A program made the translations under genes and the position numbers. A stretch of 23,276 nt of DNA from JBBRVW01 sp038246545. Lineage in GTDB: Bacteria; Actinomycetota; Actinomycetes; JACCUZ01. Location of the stretch: contig JBBRVW010000050.1 of the NCBI GenBank assembly GCA_038246545.1, positions 1 through 23,276 of the forward strand. The letters run 5' to 3'. Shown here piece after piece: positions 6,463 to 14,683 of this stretch; the stretch's first letter is position 1; every line of letters starts with the position of its first letter. A model generated the notes under the pieces. The model saw only the letters and a list, made by a program, of their open reading frames with translations, searched no databases and was not told where the DNA came from.

Positions 6463-7578
6463 TCAGCCGAGCACCTCGGCCAGCGGGACCGACGCCATGC
6501 CGTGGGCCTCCGCGACCGGGCCGTAGGTGACCTGACCGTCGTGCGTGTTCAGGCCGAGCGCCAGAGCGTGGTCCGCCTTGAGCGCGTCGCGCCAGCCGCG
6601 GTTGGCCAGCTCCAGGGCGTACGGCAGCGTCACGTTCGTCAGCGCGTACGTCGAGGTGTGCGGCACCGCGCCCGGCATGTTCGCCACGCAGTAGAAGACG
6701 GTGTCGTGCACCTTGTAGGTCGGGTCGTCGTGCGTGGTGGGCCGGGAGTCCTCGAAGCAGCCGCCCTGGTCGATGGAGATGTCGACGAGCACCGAGCCCG
6801 GACGCATCCGCGAGACCAGCTCGTTGGTGACCAGCTTCGGTGCCTTGGCGCCCGGGACGAGGACCGCGCCGATGACCATGTCGGCGTCGAGGCAGGCTCG
6901 CTCGATCTCGTAGGAGTTCGAGGCGACGGTCTGCATGTGGCCCTGGTAGATCCGGTCGACCTCGCGCAGCCGCTGGATGTTGCGGTCGAGCAGCAGCACC
7001 TCGGCCTGCATGCCGAGCGCGATGGCGGCAGCGTTCATACCGGAGACGCCGGCGCCGATGACGACGACCTTCGCGGCGTAGACGCCGGAGACACCGCCCA
7101 TGAGGATGCCCCGGCCACCCTCGGCCCGGAGCAGGGTGTGCGCGCCGACCTGGGGTGCGAGCCGGCCGGCGACCTCGGACATCGGCGCCAGCAGGGGCAG
7201 CGAGCGATCGGGCAGCTCGACGGTCTCGTAGGCGATGCCCGTGACCTTGCGCTTCGCCAGCTCCTCGGTGAGCGGCTTGTCGGCCGCCAGGTGCAGGTAG
7301 GTGAAGAGGGTCTGTCCCTCGCGCATGCGGCGGTACTCCTGCGCCACCGGTTCCTTGACCTTGAGGATCAGGTCGCCCGTCTCCCAGACCTCGTCGGCGC
7401 CGGCCAGCACCTTGGCGCCGGCAGCGACGTAGTCCTGGTCGGGGATCGAGGAGCCGACGCCGGCGTCCTTCTCGACGTAGACGTCGTGCCCGTGCCGGAC
7501 CAGCTCGTGCACGCCAGACGGCGTGATGGCGACCCGGTACTCGTGGTTCTTGACCTCGCGAGGGATGCCGACCTTCAC
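6463..7578 (-). CDS. ald: L-alanine dehydrogenase
   Basis: This NAD-dependent enzyme interconverts L-alanine with pyruvate plus ammonium and can also reduce glyoxylate to glycine. With the GTG at 7578 it has 371 residues, the standard family length. It begins VKVGIPREVKNHEYRVAITP, and AAGGA sits about 10 nt upstream; in-frame codons beyond this are not family-like. Visible key residues are Arg15, Lys74, His96 (TYLHLAAD), the Rossmann GAGVSG (175-180) and Asp270 (VDISIDQGGC). The 125-nt divergent spacer to the membrane-protein gene holds a possible minus-strand -10 (TACACT, 7641-7636). The gene is not in this position in the mycobacterial order, so it is a local insertion or relocation. Confidence 0.95.
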   Translation of the reverse strand: MKVGIPREVKNHEYRVAITPSGVHELVRHGHDVYVEKDAGVGSSIPDQDYVAAGAKVLAGADEVWETGDLILKVKEPVAQEYRRMREGQTLFTYLHLAADKPLTEELAKRKVTGIAYETVELPDRSLPLLAPMSEVAGRLAPQVGAHTLLRAEGGRGILMGGVSGVYAAKVVVIGAGVSGMNAAAIALGMQAEVLLLDRNIQRLREVDRIYQGHMQTVASNSYEIERACLDADMVIGAVLVPGAKAPKLVTNELVSRMRPGSVLVDISIDQGGCFEDSRPTTHDDPTYKVHDTVFYCVANMPGAVPHTSTYALTNVTLPYALELANRGWRDALKADHALALGLNTHDGQVTYGPVAEAHGMASVPLAEVLG

Positions 7579-7703
7579 GGCTATCAAGTCCTTCTCAGGG
7601 GAGGGTGGCACCGACGGCGTTGTCGGGGCGCTCGGAGTGTAGTGAAGCAGGGTCGCCGTCCCGCCCAGGGTGCCCCCGCCCAGGCTGGGTAGGGGCGTCC
7701 GCC

Positions 7704-8330
7704 ATGAAGCTTTACGCGGATCGGCCCGCCCGCCTCCTGGCCCAGGTGCTCAACGACCTGGTCGTGGTCATCCTGATCTACCTCGCGGTCCGGCTCGGCC
7801 GAGGGACCCACTCGCGGGTCGCCGAGCTCTCGGAGCCGGGGCGCCAGGCTGAGGACCAGGCCCGCGCCCTGCAGGGCAAGCTGCGCGGCGCGGCAGGCAA
7901 CATCGACGACGCCCCGCTGGTGGGAGGCACCGTCGCCAAGCCGTTCCGCGACCTCGCGGCCACCAGCGGCGACCTGGCGACGACCGCGCAGGGCTACCAG
8001 GACACCGTGGAGCGGATGGCAGTGCTGGCGGGCCTGCTGGTGGCAGCCGTGCCGATCGTGATCCTGCTCGCCGTCTGGCTCCCCCGGCGGATCGCCTGGG
8101 TGGTCGAGGCGTCGGCCGCCTCCCGGCTGGTACGCCGGGCCTCCGGCGCCGCCGACCTGCTGGCGGTCCGCGCGCTGGCCCGGCAGCCGCTGCGGGGGCT
8201 GGCCAAGCTGGACCCGTCGGTGGTGCACGGCTGGAAGGCCGGCGACCCCGCCGCCACCGCCGCCCTGGCCAGGCTCGAGCTGGCCGAGCTCGGCCTGCGC
8301 GAGCCCCGCGACGGCTTCCTCGCCGCCTGA
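7704..8330 (+). CDS. Two-TM membrane protein of unknown function
   Basis: This 208-residue protein has a short N-terminus and a TM helix at about 12-31 (LAQVLNDLVVVILIYLAVRL). A roughly 75-residue polar, Ala/Gln-rich loop with coiled-coil character follows. A second TM helix lies at about 105-126 (MAVLAGLLVAAVPIVILLAV), then a roughly 80-residue cytoplasmic tail. The basic RR and R residues after each TM suggest that both termini are cytoplasmic and the loop is outside. The ATG at 7704 has AGGGG 9 nt upstream; the open frame extends upstream to 7605 but without a start supported by an RBS. It diverges from ald and converges on the Nudix gene, with both stops inside one hairpin. I do not recognise a named family. 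Confidence 0.8.
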   Translation: MKLYADRPARLLAQVLNDLVVVILIYLAVRLGRGTHSRVAELSEPGRQAEDQARALQGKLRGAAGNIDDAPLVGGTVAKPFRDLAATSGDLATTAQGYQDTVERMAVLAGLLVAAVPIVILLAVWLPRRIAWVVEASAASRLVRRASGAADLLAVRALARQPLRGLAKLDPSVVHGWKAGDPAATAALARLELAELGLREPRDGFLAA

Positions 8331-8348
8331 CCGACGGTCTGCGGTCAG
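8327..8348. terminator. Bidirectional terminator containing both convergent stop codons
   Basis: CTGACCG (8327-8333) pairs with CGGTCAG (8342-8348) around an 8-nt loop. The left arm contains the TGA of the two-TM gene and the right arm contains the stop of the Nudix gene, so one hairpin can serve both strands. Confidence 0.55.
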
Positions 8349-8986
8349 CGACCGGGCGAGCGCTCCGGCCAGGGCGCGTCGGCGGGGCGCAGGGTCGCCC
8401 AGCCCACCTCACGGGCGGCGGCCGCCGCGAGCACCCCGCACACGGTGGTGGGGTTGTGCAGCCGGCCATTCAGCACCAGGTCGCGCGCCTCGTCGAGGTC
8501 GACCCACACCGGCACCATGGCGCGCTCCTCGTGCTCGCGCTCGTGCCGGTCCGCCGCGGGCACCTCGTGCAGCCCGCGGGCCAGGTAGCAGCGGAACGAC
8601 TCGGTGCTGCCGCCGGGCGAGTTGTAGAAGTCGACGAGCACGTGCCACTCGTCGGCGGTGAGGTCGGCCTCCTCGGACAGCTCCCGGCGCACCGCCGCCA
8701 GCGGGTCCTCGCCCACGACGTCGAGCAGACCGGCCGGCGCCTCCCACAGGTAGGACCGCACCGGGTGGCGGTACTGCCGCAGCAGCAGCACCCGGTCGCG
8801 CTCGTCCAGCGCGATGGCCCCGACCGCCCCGGTGTGCGCGACGACCTCCCGGGTGACGGACTGGCCGTCGCCGAGCTCGACCTCGTCACGGCGTACGTCC
8901 CAGACCATCCCGTGGTGGACGGTGGTGCTCGACCGGACGACGAGGTCGGCCGGCTCGTCGGCGACGCCGGGGTGCGACCCGGTCAC
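8345..8986 (-). CDS. Nudix hydrolase, probable ADP-ribose pyrophosphatase
   Basis: This 213-residue protein is expected to hydrolyse ADP-ribose to AMP and ribose 5-phosphate. The Nudix region at about 86-109 reads GLLDVVGEDPLAAVRRELSE followed by EADL. The REL-x-EE metal-binding core is intact. There is one extra residue before the first glutamate, and Asp replaces the usual Gly near the end. The preceding LLLRQYRHPVRSYLWEAPAG is typical of ADPRases. The GTG at 8986 overlaps the pyrG stop (GTGA), which is strong evidence for this start. The gene corresponds in position to Rv1700, described as an ADPRase. Substrate is inferred from family and synteny. Confidence 0.88.
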   Translation of the reverse strand: MTGSHPGVADEPADLVVRSSTTVHHGMVWDVRRDEVELGDGQSVTREVVAHTGAVGAIALDERDRVLLLRQYRHPVRSYLWEAPAGLLDVVGEDPLAAVRRELSEEADLTADEWHVLVDFYNSPGGSTESFRCYLARGLHEVPAADRHEREHEERAMVPVWVDLDEARDLVLNGRLHNPTTVCGVLAAAAAREVGWATLRPADAPWPERSPGR

Positions 8987-10662
8987 GCGCTGCCGGCGGA
9001 GACGGCGGTCAGGTCGACCGTCGCCGCACCGGACTTCTGCGCGATGGCAGTGGCCACCAGCCCGGCGAACAGCGGGTGCGCGCGCGCCGGGCGGGACCGG
9101 AACTCCGGGTGCGCCTGGGTGGCCACGAAGTAGGGGTGCACGTCTCGCGGCAGCTCGACGTACTCGACCAGGTGGCCGTCGGGCGAGGTGCCGGAGAACA
9201 CCAGGCCGGCCTGCTCGAGCTGGTCGCGGTAGCGGTTGTTGACCTCGTAGCGGTGGCGGTGGCGCTCCTCGACGTACGCCGAGCCGTAGACCTCGCGCGC
9301 GAGCGACCCCTCGGCGAGCGCGGCCGGGTAGAGACCGAGCCGCATGGTGCCGCCCATGTCGCGGTCGCCGGCGACGACATCCTCCTGGTCGGCCATCGTC
9401 GCGATGACCGGGTGCGGGGTGGCCTCGTCGAACTCCGCGGAGTTGGCGCCCTCGAGACCGGCCACGTCGCGGGCGTACTCGATGACCATGCACTGCAGTC
9501 CGAGGCACAGGCCGAGGGTGGGGATGCGGTGCTCGCGGGCGTGCCGGATCGCTCCGAGCTTGCCCTCGATGCCTCGCACCCCGAAGCCGCCGGGGATGCA
9601 CACCGCGTCGACGCCGTGCAGCTCGCGCGCGGCCGCCTCGGGGGTCTGGCAGTCGTCGGAGGTGACCCACCGGATGTGGACCTTGCAGTCGTTGGCGAAC
9701 CCGCCCGCGCGCAGCGCCTCGGACACCGAGAGGTAGGCGTCCGGCAGGTCGACGTACTTGCCGACGAGGGCGACCGTCACCTGGTGGGTCGGGCGGTGGA
9801 CCCGGCGGAGCAGGTCGTCCCACTCGGTCCAGTCGACGTCGCGGAACGGCAGGTTCAGCCGGCGCACGACGTAGGCGTCCAGGCCCTCGGCGTGCAGCAC
9901 CTTGGGGATGTCGTAGATCGACGGTGCGTCCTTGGCCGCGACCACGGCCTCCTCGTCGACGTCGCACATCAGCGAGATCTTTCGCTTGACGTTCGTCGGG
10001 ATGTCGCGGTCGGACCGGCAGACGATGGCGTCCGGCTGGATGCCGATCGAGCGCAGCGCAGCCACCGAGTGCTGAGTGGGCTTGGTCTTCAGCTCGCCGG
10101 ACGGCCCGATGTAGGGCACCAGCGAGATGTGCAGGAAGAAGACGTTGTGACGGCCGACGTCGTGACGCACCTGGCGGACCGCCTCGAGGAACGGCAGCGA
10201 CTCGATGTCGCCGACAGTGCCGCCGATCTCGGTGATGACGACGTCGACGTCGGGGCCAGCCATGGCGCGGATCCGTGCCTTGATCTCGTTGGTGATGTGC
10301 GGGATCACCTGGACCGTGTCGCCGAGGTACTCGCCGCGGCGCTCCTTGGCGATGACCGTGGAGTAGACCTGGCCGGTCGTGACGTTGGCGGAGCCGTGCA
10401 GGTCGCGCTCGAGGAACCGCTCGTAGTGCCCGACGTCCAGGTCGGTCTCGGCGCCATCGTCGGTGACGAAGACCTCGCCGTGCTGGAACGGGTTCATCGT
10501 CCCGGGGTCGACGTTGAGGTAGGGGTCCAGCTTCTGCATGGTCACCCGCAGACCGCGGGACCGCAGGAGGTGACCCAGGCCGGACGCCGTGAGGCCCTTG
10601 CCGATCGAGGAGGCGACGCCCCCGGTCACGAAGATGTGCTTGGTGGTCGCCGGTGCGGCCAA
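8983..10662 (-). CDS. pyrG: CTP synthase
   Basis: PyrG aminates UTP to CTP using glutamine and ATP. The N-terminal amidoligase domain starts with TTKHIFVTGGVASSIGKGLT (P-loop-like) and includes MNPFQHGEVFVTDDGAETDLD, ITEIGGTVGDIES and SGELKTKPTQHSVAALR. The C-terminal glutaminase domain has the nucleophile Cys in GLCLGLQCMVIEYA and the His/Glu pair in TQAHPEFRSRP. I chose the TTG at 10662 (559 residues) because GGGAG lies 6 nt upstream and the protein then begins like other PyrG proteins. An upstream in-frame GTG at 10713 would add 17 low-quality residues and place a stable hairpin inside the coding region. The stop overlaps the Nudix start by 4 nt. Confidence 0.95.
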   Translation of the reverse strand: MAAPATTKHIFVTGGVASSIGKGLTASGLGHLLRSRGLRVTMQKLDPYLNVDPGTMNPFQHGEVFVTDDGAETDLDVGHYERFLERDLHGSANVTTGQVYSTVIAKERRGEYLGDTVQVIPHITNEIKARIRAMAGPDVDVVITEIGGTVGDIESLPFLEAVRQVRHDVGRHNVFFLHISLVPYIGPSGELKTKPTQHSVAALRSIGIQPDAIVCRSDRDIPTNVKRKISLMCDVDEEAVVAAKDAPSIYDIPKVLHAEGLDAYVVRRLNLPFRDVDWTEWDDLLRRVHRPTHQVTVALVGKYVDLPDAYLSVSEALRAGGFANDCKVHIRWVTSDDCQTPEAAARELHGVDAVCIPGGFGVRGIEGKLGAIRHAREHRIPTLGLCLGLQCMVIEYARDVAGLEGANSAEFDEATPHPVIATMADQEDVVAGDRDMGGTMRLGLYPAALAEGSLAREVYGSAYVEERHRHRYEVNNRYRDQLEQAGLVFSGTSPDGHLVEYVELPRDVHPYFVATQAHPEFRSRPARAHPLFAGLVATAIAQKSGAATVDLTAVSAGSA

Positions 10663-10676
10663 GGGGGTCTCCCGTG

Positions 10677-10725
10677 GGCTCGAGTGCGACGGAGAAGAAC
10701 TCCGTCCGTCCACGGAATTCGAGCC
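10677..10725 (-). promoter_or_regulatory. Nested inverted repeats between steB and pyrG (terminator or attenuator candidate)
   Basis: The outer arms GGCTCGA (10677-10683) and TCGAGCC (10719-10725) enclose a second perfect stem, GACGGAG (10688-10694) with CTCCGTC (10700-10706) and a 5-nt loop. The structure starts 2 nt after the steB stop and ends 14 nt before the chosen pyrG start, just ahead of its GGGAG ribosome site. Confidence 0.55.
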
Positions 10726-10727
10726 TA

Positions 10728-11663
10728 TCAGCCGGTGGACGATGTCCCGCGCACCACGCGGGGCAGCACCGACGTGGCGCCGGCCCCGGCGCCGAAGGCG
10801 CCCTTGCCGCCGTCGACCTGCTCGGCCAGCGCCAGCACCAGGGCCACCTGACCGGCGGCGGTGTCGGCCGAGTCGACCGACGAGGCGCCGCCCGTGGCCT
10901 CGGGGCCACCCGAGCGCAGCCAGCCGACGGCAGGCGGGGCCGACCCCGGCCCGACGAGGACCGCGCCCTGGCTGCCGGCGTCCAGCGCCCGCACCAGTGC
11001 GGTCACGGCCTCGGACGACCTCGGCTTCTCCCGCTCTCCCGTCACGACCACGGCGAGCTGGGCCTGCCGCCCGGGGGTGCCGGCGAGGGTGAGCGCACCC
11101 AGCTCGTCCAGGCCGGCGATGACCTCGGCGCCGTCCTGGTCGGGGTCCGCGGCCGGCTCATCGGCGACGGTGGAGCGCGCGAGCACCGTGCCGACCCGCT
11201 CGATCGGCGTGGCGGCCGCAGGGAACGTCACGCCTGGCGGGACCAGGCGCAGGGCAAGGTCCTCCAGCGGCGAGCTGGCCCTGGCCGGGTCGACGTAGAC
11301 CCTGGCCAGGCGCAGCTCACCGGTGAGGCTGGCGCCCGACCCGAGCAGCGCGGCCCGGGTCCGCCGGACCAGCGCGTCGGTGGCGCCCGGCGTGCGGACG
11401 AGCAGGACGCTGTGGCCCGTGAGGCGGGCATCGGTGAGCGGGCCGGCGAGGGCGGAGAGGACCTTGCTGCCGGTGCGGGCGGAGTCCTGCAGCTCGGCGA
11501 CCTGCTGCTGGAGCCGGTCGACGCGCGCGGCCAGCCGGTCGCTGCGCTGCTGCCGGCTGGCGTCCGACCGGCCCACCACCGGGCCCGCACCGAGGGCCAG
11601 CCCCAGCGCGAGGGCAAGGACCGCTGCGAAGGACGCGAGCACGAGGTGACGGACCCCCGTCAT
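10728..11663 (-). CDS. steB: SteB/MctB family envelope protein
   Basis: This 311-residue protein has an N-terminal TM or uncleaved signal anchor (about 5-27, HLVLASFAAVLALALGLALG). A coiled coil (about 38-62, RQQRSDRLAARVDRLQQQVAEL) and a large extracytoplasmic domain follow. This matches the family of M. tuberculosis Rv1698 (MctB, first described as a copper-efflux channel) and of corynebacterial SteB, which acts with SteA in daughter-cell separation. The C-terminal part is Ala/Gly/Val-rich with no metal motif that I can see. The ATG overlaps the steA stop (ATGA), and the steA-steB pairing fits the cell-separation role better than copper transport. Which role applies here cannot be read from the sequence. 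Confidence 0.85.
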   Translation of the reverse strand: MTGVRHLVLASFAAVLALALGLALGAGPVVGRSDASRQQRSDRLAARVDRLQQQVAELQDSARTGSKVLSALAGPLTDARLTGHSVLLVRTPGATDALVRRTRAALLGSGASLTGELRLARVYVDPARASSPLEDLALRLVPPGVTFPAAATPIERVGTVLARSTVADEPAADPDQDGAEVIAGLDELGALTLAGTPGRQAQLAVVVTGEREKPRSSEAVTALVRALDAGSQGAVLVGPGSAPPAVGWLRSGGPEATGGASSVDSADTAAGQVALVLALAEQVDGGKGAFGAGAGATSVLPRVVRGTSSTG

Positions 11664-12835
11664 CGCTCGAGCAGGCGGTTGACGGCGTCGACGGCGTCCT
11701 GGCGGTACTGGCCCACGAGGCTGGCGTCAGGGGCGAGCACGACGACGGCGGCCAGGGCGCCGAGCAGCAGCACGCAGAGCAGCCAGAGCGGCCAGGTGCG
11801 GGCCGGCCGCCGGTGCAGCGCCAGCACGGCGGACGCGTCGACCAGGCGGTCGCCGAGGCGGAGCCGGGTGAGGAACGCGGTCGGCATGTCGGGCCGCGCC
11901 GAGTCGACCAGCGCGCCCAGCGTCGGGTGCCAGCCGACACCGACCACGAGGGCCGGGTCGTGGGCGTCGACGAGCAGCAGGGCCGCGTCCTCGTCGGTCC
12001 CGGAGGTGGCGAACACCACCGGCTCGAGACCGGCCTGCTCGGCCCGGTGCAGCCCCGGGGCGCTCCCGTCGCGGTCGGCGCGGACGACCAGCTCGGCGCC
12101 GCAGTCGAGGACGTCGTCGCTCATCAGCCGGGGGTCACCGACGACCAGGTGCGGTCGCAGGCCGGCAGCCAGCAGGGCGTCGGCGCCCTCGTCGACACCG
12201 ACGAGGACCGGTTCGTGGCTGCGGATCCACGGGCGGAGCCGCGTGAGCTCGTGCTCGACACCGCGGGCCCGGGTGACGACGACCACCCGGCGGTCCACGA
12301 TCGGGGTCCGGATGCCGGGGACTCCGGAGCCGTCCAGCAAGACGTCGAGCTCATGGCGCAGGTGCTCGGTGGTGGCGTGCGCGAACGCCTCGAGCTGGGC
12401 GCCGAGGCCGGCCCGGGCGGCTTCCATCGCCAGGTCGACGGACTGCAGGGTCATGGGCTCGCCGCGGGCGACGACCTCGTCGCCGCGATACAGCGTCGAG
12501 CCGTCCAGCCGGACCTTGTCGCCGTCGTCGACCCGGGCCAGCACCTCGGTGCCGACGGCGTCGAGCAGCGGGATGCCGGCGGAGACCAGCAGCTGGGGGC
12601 CGAGGTTCGGGTAGCGGCCGCTGATGCTGGGGGCGGCGTTGACGACCGCCGCGACCCCGGCCTCGACGAGCAGCCGGGCGCTGGGTCCGTCGAGGTCCTG
12701 GTGGTCGATCACGGCGATGTCACCGGCCCGTGCGCGGTGGGCGGTCGCCGAGGCCAGCCGGGACACCCGGGCGGTCCCGTGCAGGCCGGGAAGGGGAGTC
12801 TCGTGGCGTGATCGACGGAGGGTAGCCAGGCGCAT
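11660..12835 (-). CDS. steA: SteA-like cytokinetic-ring protein (Rv1697 family)
   Basis: This 391-residue protein has an N-terminal region (GTARVSRLASATAHRARAGDIAVIDHQDLDG) and a central thiamin-pyrophosphokinase-like segment (LVGVDEGADALLAAGLRPHLVVGDPRLMS, about 211-239). One C-terminal TM helix lies at about 347-368 (RTWPLWLLCVLLLGALAAVV), with a short tail outside. This is the architecture of corynebacterial SteA, reported with SteB in the cell-separation pathway of Corynebacterineae. The ATG at 12835 is the only reasonable start; no clear ribosome site precedes it, so the transcript may be leaderless or weakly translated. recN ends 77 nt upstream. The phosphokinase-like fold probably has a structural or regulatory role; enzymatic activity is not implied. 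Confidence 0.87.
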   Translation of the reverse strand: MRLATLRRSRHETPLPGLHGTARVSRLASATAHRARAGDIAVIDHQDLDGPSARLLVEAGVAAVVNAAPSISGRYPNLGPQLLVSAGIPLLDAVGTEVLARVDDGDKVRLDGSTLYRGDEVVARGEPMTLQSVDLAMEAARAGLGAQLEAFAHATTEHLRHELDVLLDGSGVPGIRTPIVDRRVVVVTRARGVEHELTRLRPWIRSHEPVLVGVDEGADALLAAGLRPHLVVGDPRLMSDDVLDCGAELVVRADRDGSAPGLHRAEQAGLEPVVFATSGTDEDAALLLVDAHDPALVVGVGWHPTLGALVDSARPDMPTAFLTRLRLGDRLVDASAVLALHRRPARTWPLWLLCVLLLGALAAVVVLAPDASLVGQYRQDAVDAVNRLLER

Positions 12836-12879
12836 ACGGCGATGCTGCCATGTGACAGGTGTGACTCCTGGGACGTCGC

Positions 12880-12893
12880 GCGGCGTGTGCCGC
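12880..12893 (-). terminator. Weak hairpin downstream of recN
   Basis: GCGGC (12880-12884) pairs with GCCGC (12889-12893) around a GTGT loop, about 20 nt after the recN stop. The stem is short and no U-tract follows. It might separate recN from steA. Confidence 0.3.
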
Positions 12894-12912
12894 ACCGACT
12901 GGCGACTGCCGG

Positions 12913-14673
12913 TCAGCTGCTGGCGCGCTCCCCCTGCGCCGAGGCCAGCAGCTCGCGGGCGTGTGCCTCGGCGGTGGCCGACTCCTCCTGGCCCGCGAGC
13001 ATCCGGGACAGCTCCCGCAGCCGGCCGGCCTCGTCGAGAGCCACCACCCCGCTGCTGGTGACCACGCCGTCGTCGGACTTGCGCACCACCAGGTGCTGGT
13101 CCGCGAACGCCGCCACCTGCGGCAGGTGGGTGACCACGATGACCTGGGCGGTCCGCGCCAGCGCCGCGAGGCGGCGGCCGACCTCGACCGCCGCCCGGCC
13201 GCCGACGCCGGCGTCGACCTCGTCGAAGACCAGCGTGGGGACCGGGTCGGTGCCCGCGAGGACGACCTCGATCGCGAGCATGACCCGCGACAGCTCGCCG
13301 CCGGACGCGCCCTTCTGCAGCGGCCGGGCCGGGGCTCCGGCGTGCGGGCGCAGCAGCAGCTCGACGTCGTCGACGCCGTGCCGGGCGTAGGCGACCCGGC
13401 GGCCGCCGACCTCGAGGCCGGCCGGATCGTCGCTCTGGGAGACCCCGACCTCGACCTGCGCGTTGGCCATGGCGAGCGCGGACAGCTCGTCGGACACCGC
13501 AGCGGCGAAACGCTCGGCCGCGGCCGTGCGCGCCGCGGACAGCAGCGACGCGGTGCGGCTGAGCTCGGCGACCAGCTCGTCGCGGCGGGCGGTCAGGGTG
13601 ACGATCCGGTCGTCGTCGCCCTCCAGCAGGGTGACCCGGGCGGCCGACTGCTGGGCCCACGCGAGCACGGCGGCGGCGCCCTCGGTCTCGGCGCCCGGCT
13701 CGTCGGCGTACTTGCGGACCAGCCGGGTCAGCTCGGCGCGGCGATCCTGGACGACGGCGAGCCGGGCCGGGTCGGTCTCGACGGTGGCGGCGTAGGACGC
13801 GAGGTCGGCGCCGACGTCTGCGAGCAGGTAGGCCAGCTCGCGCAGCCGGTCGACGATCTCGTCGAGCTGAGGGTCCTGGACGCCGACCTGCTCCAGCGCG
13901 GTGCGGGCCGACGAGACCAGGCCCACGGCGTCGCGGCCGTCGGTGCCGTCGGCCCCGCCGAGCAGCGCGTCGTGCGCCGTCGTGGTGCCCGCGCGCAGCG
14001 CGTCGGCGTGGCCGAGGCGCGCCTCCTCGACCGCCAGCGCCGCGGGTTCGCCGGGCTGGGGGTCGGCGGCCTCGACCTCGGTGAGCCCGAACCGCAGCAG
14101 ATCGGCCTCCTGGGTCCGTTCGCGGGCCCGGGTGGTGAGGTCGTCGAGCTCGGCGACCAGGTCACGCAGCTCGTCGTACGCCGCGCGGTAGGCCGCCTGC
14201 GGGGCTGCGACGTCGGCGTCCGCGTAGCGGTCGAGCGCGTCGCGCTGGTGGGCCGGCTGCCGCAACCGGGTCTGGTCCAGCTGGCCGTGCACGGCGACGC
14301 AGGAGTCGGCGAGCTCGGCCAGCAGGCCGGCCGGGACCCCGCGGCCGCCGAGGTGGGCCCGCGACCGGCCGCTCGCCGCCACGGTGCGGGCCACGAGCAG
14401 CACGTCGTCGTCGAGCTCGCCACCGGCGTCGAGCGCCCGTGCTGCCACCGGTCCGCCGGGATCGACGCGCAGCCGGCCCTCGACGGACGCCGACCCGACA
14501 CCCGGGCGCACCGCGCCAGGGTCGGCGCGGCCACCGAAGAGCAGACCGAGCCCGGTGACCACCATCGTCTTGCCGGCGCCGGTCTCGCCGGAGACCACGG
14601 TGAGCCCGGGCGCGAGCTCGAGCACGGCGTCGTCGATGACGCCGAGACCGCGGATCCGCATCTCCTCGAGCAC
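12913..14673 (-). CDS. recN: DNA repair protein RecN
   Basis: RecN is an SMC-like ATPase acting early in double-strand-break repair. The 586-residue protein has Walker A SGETGAGKT (about 28-36), a central coiled-coil region with many Ala/Glu/Arg repeats, the ABC signature GASGGELSRVMLAIE and Walker B TLVFDEVDAGVGG near the C-terminus. It begins MLEEMRIRGLGVIDDAVLEL, the usual actinobacterial start, from a GTG at 14673. The internal ATG at 14661 has GAGGAG directly abutting it and is unlikely. It lies 10 nt after nadK, in the conserved tlyA-nadK-recN order. No SOS box is visible in front of it, so it is probably expressed with tlyA and nadK rather than separately by LexA. Confidence 0.96.
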   Translation of the reverse strand: MLEEMRIRGLGVIDDAVLELAPGLTVVSGETGAGKTMVVTGLGLLFGGRADPGAVRPGVGSASVEGRLRVDPGGPVAARALDAGGELDDDVLLVARTVAASGRSRAHLGGRGVPAGLLAELADSCVAVHGQLDQTRLRQPAHQRDALDRYADADVAAPQAAYRAAYDELRDLVAELDDLTTRARERTQEADLLRFGLTEVEAADPQPGEPAALAVEEARLGHADALRAGTTTAHDALLGGADGTDGRDAVGLVSSARTALEQVGVQDPQLDEIVDRLRELAYLLADVGADLASYAATVETDPARLAVVQDRRAELTRLVRKYADEPGAETEGAAAVLAWAQQSAARVTLLEGDDDRIVTLTARRDELVAELSRTASLLSAARTAAAERFAAAVSDELSALAMANAQVEVGVSQSDDPAGLEVGGRRVAYARHGVDDVELLLRPHAGAPARPLQKGASGGELSRVMLAIEVVLAGTDPVPTLVFDEVDAGVGGRAAVEVGRRLAALARTAQVIVVTHLPQVAAFADQHLVVRKSDDGVVTSSGVVALDEAGRLRELSRMLAGQEESATAEAHARELLASAQGERASS

Positions 14674-14683
14674 GGCCGCGAGC

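Noticed and set aside
5479..7692. 737-codon plus-strand open frame
   Set aside because: It is the antisense shadow of xerD and ald; its translation is Val/Asp/Arg-rich with no family pattern, and both antisense genes are unmistakable.
10663..10713. pyrG start at the upstream GTG
   Set aside because: No ribosome site, the added residues are unlike other PyrG proteins, and the hairpin would lie in coding sequence; kept only as an alternative.
10653..12614. 653-codon plus-strand open frame
   Set aside because: Antisense shadow of steB and steA; Arg/Ser/Thr-rich, no domain.
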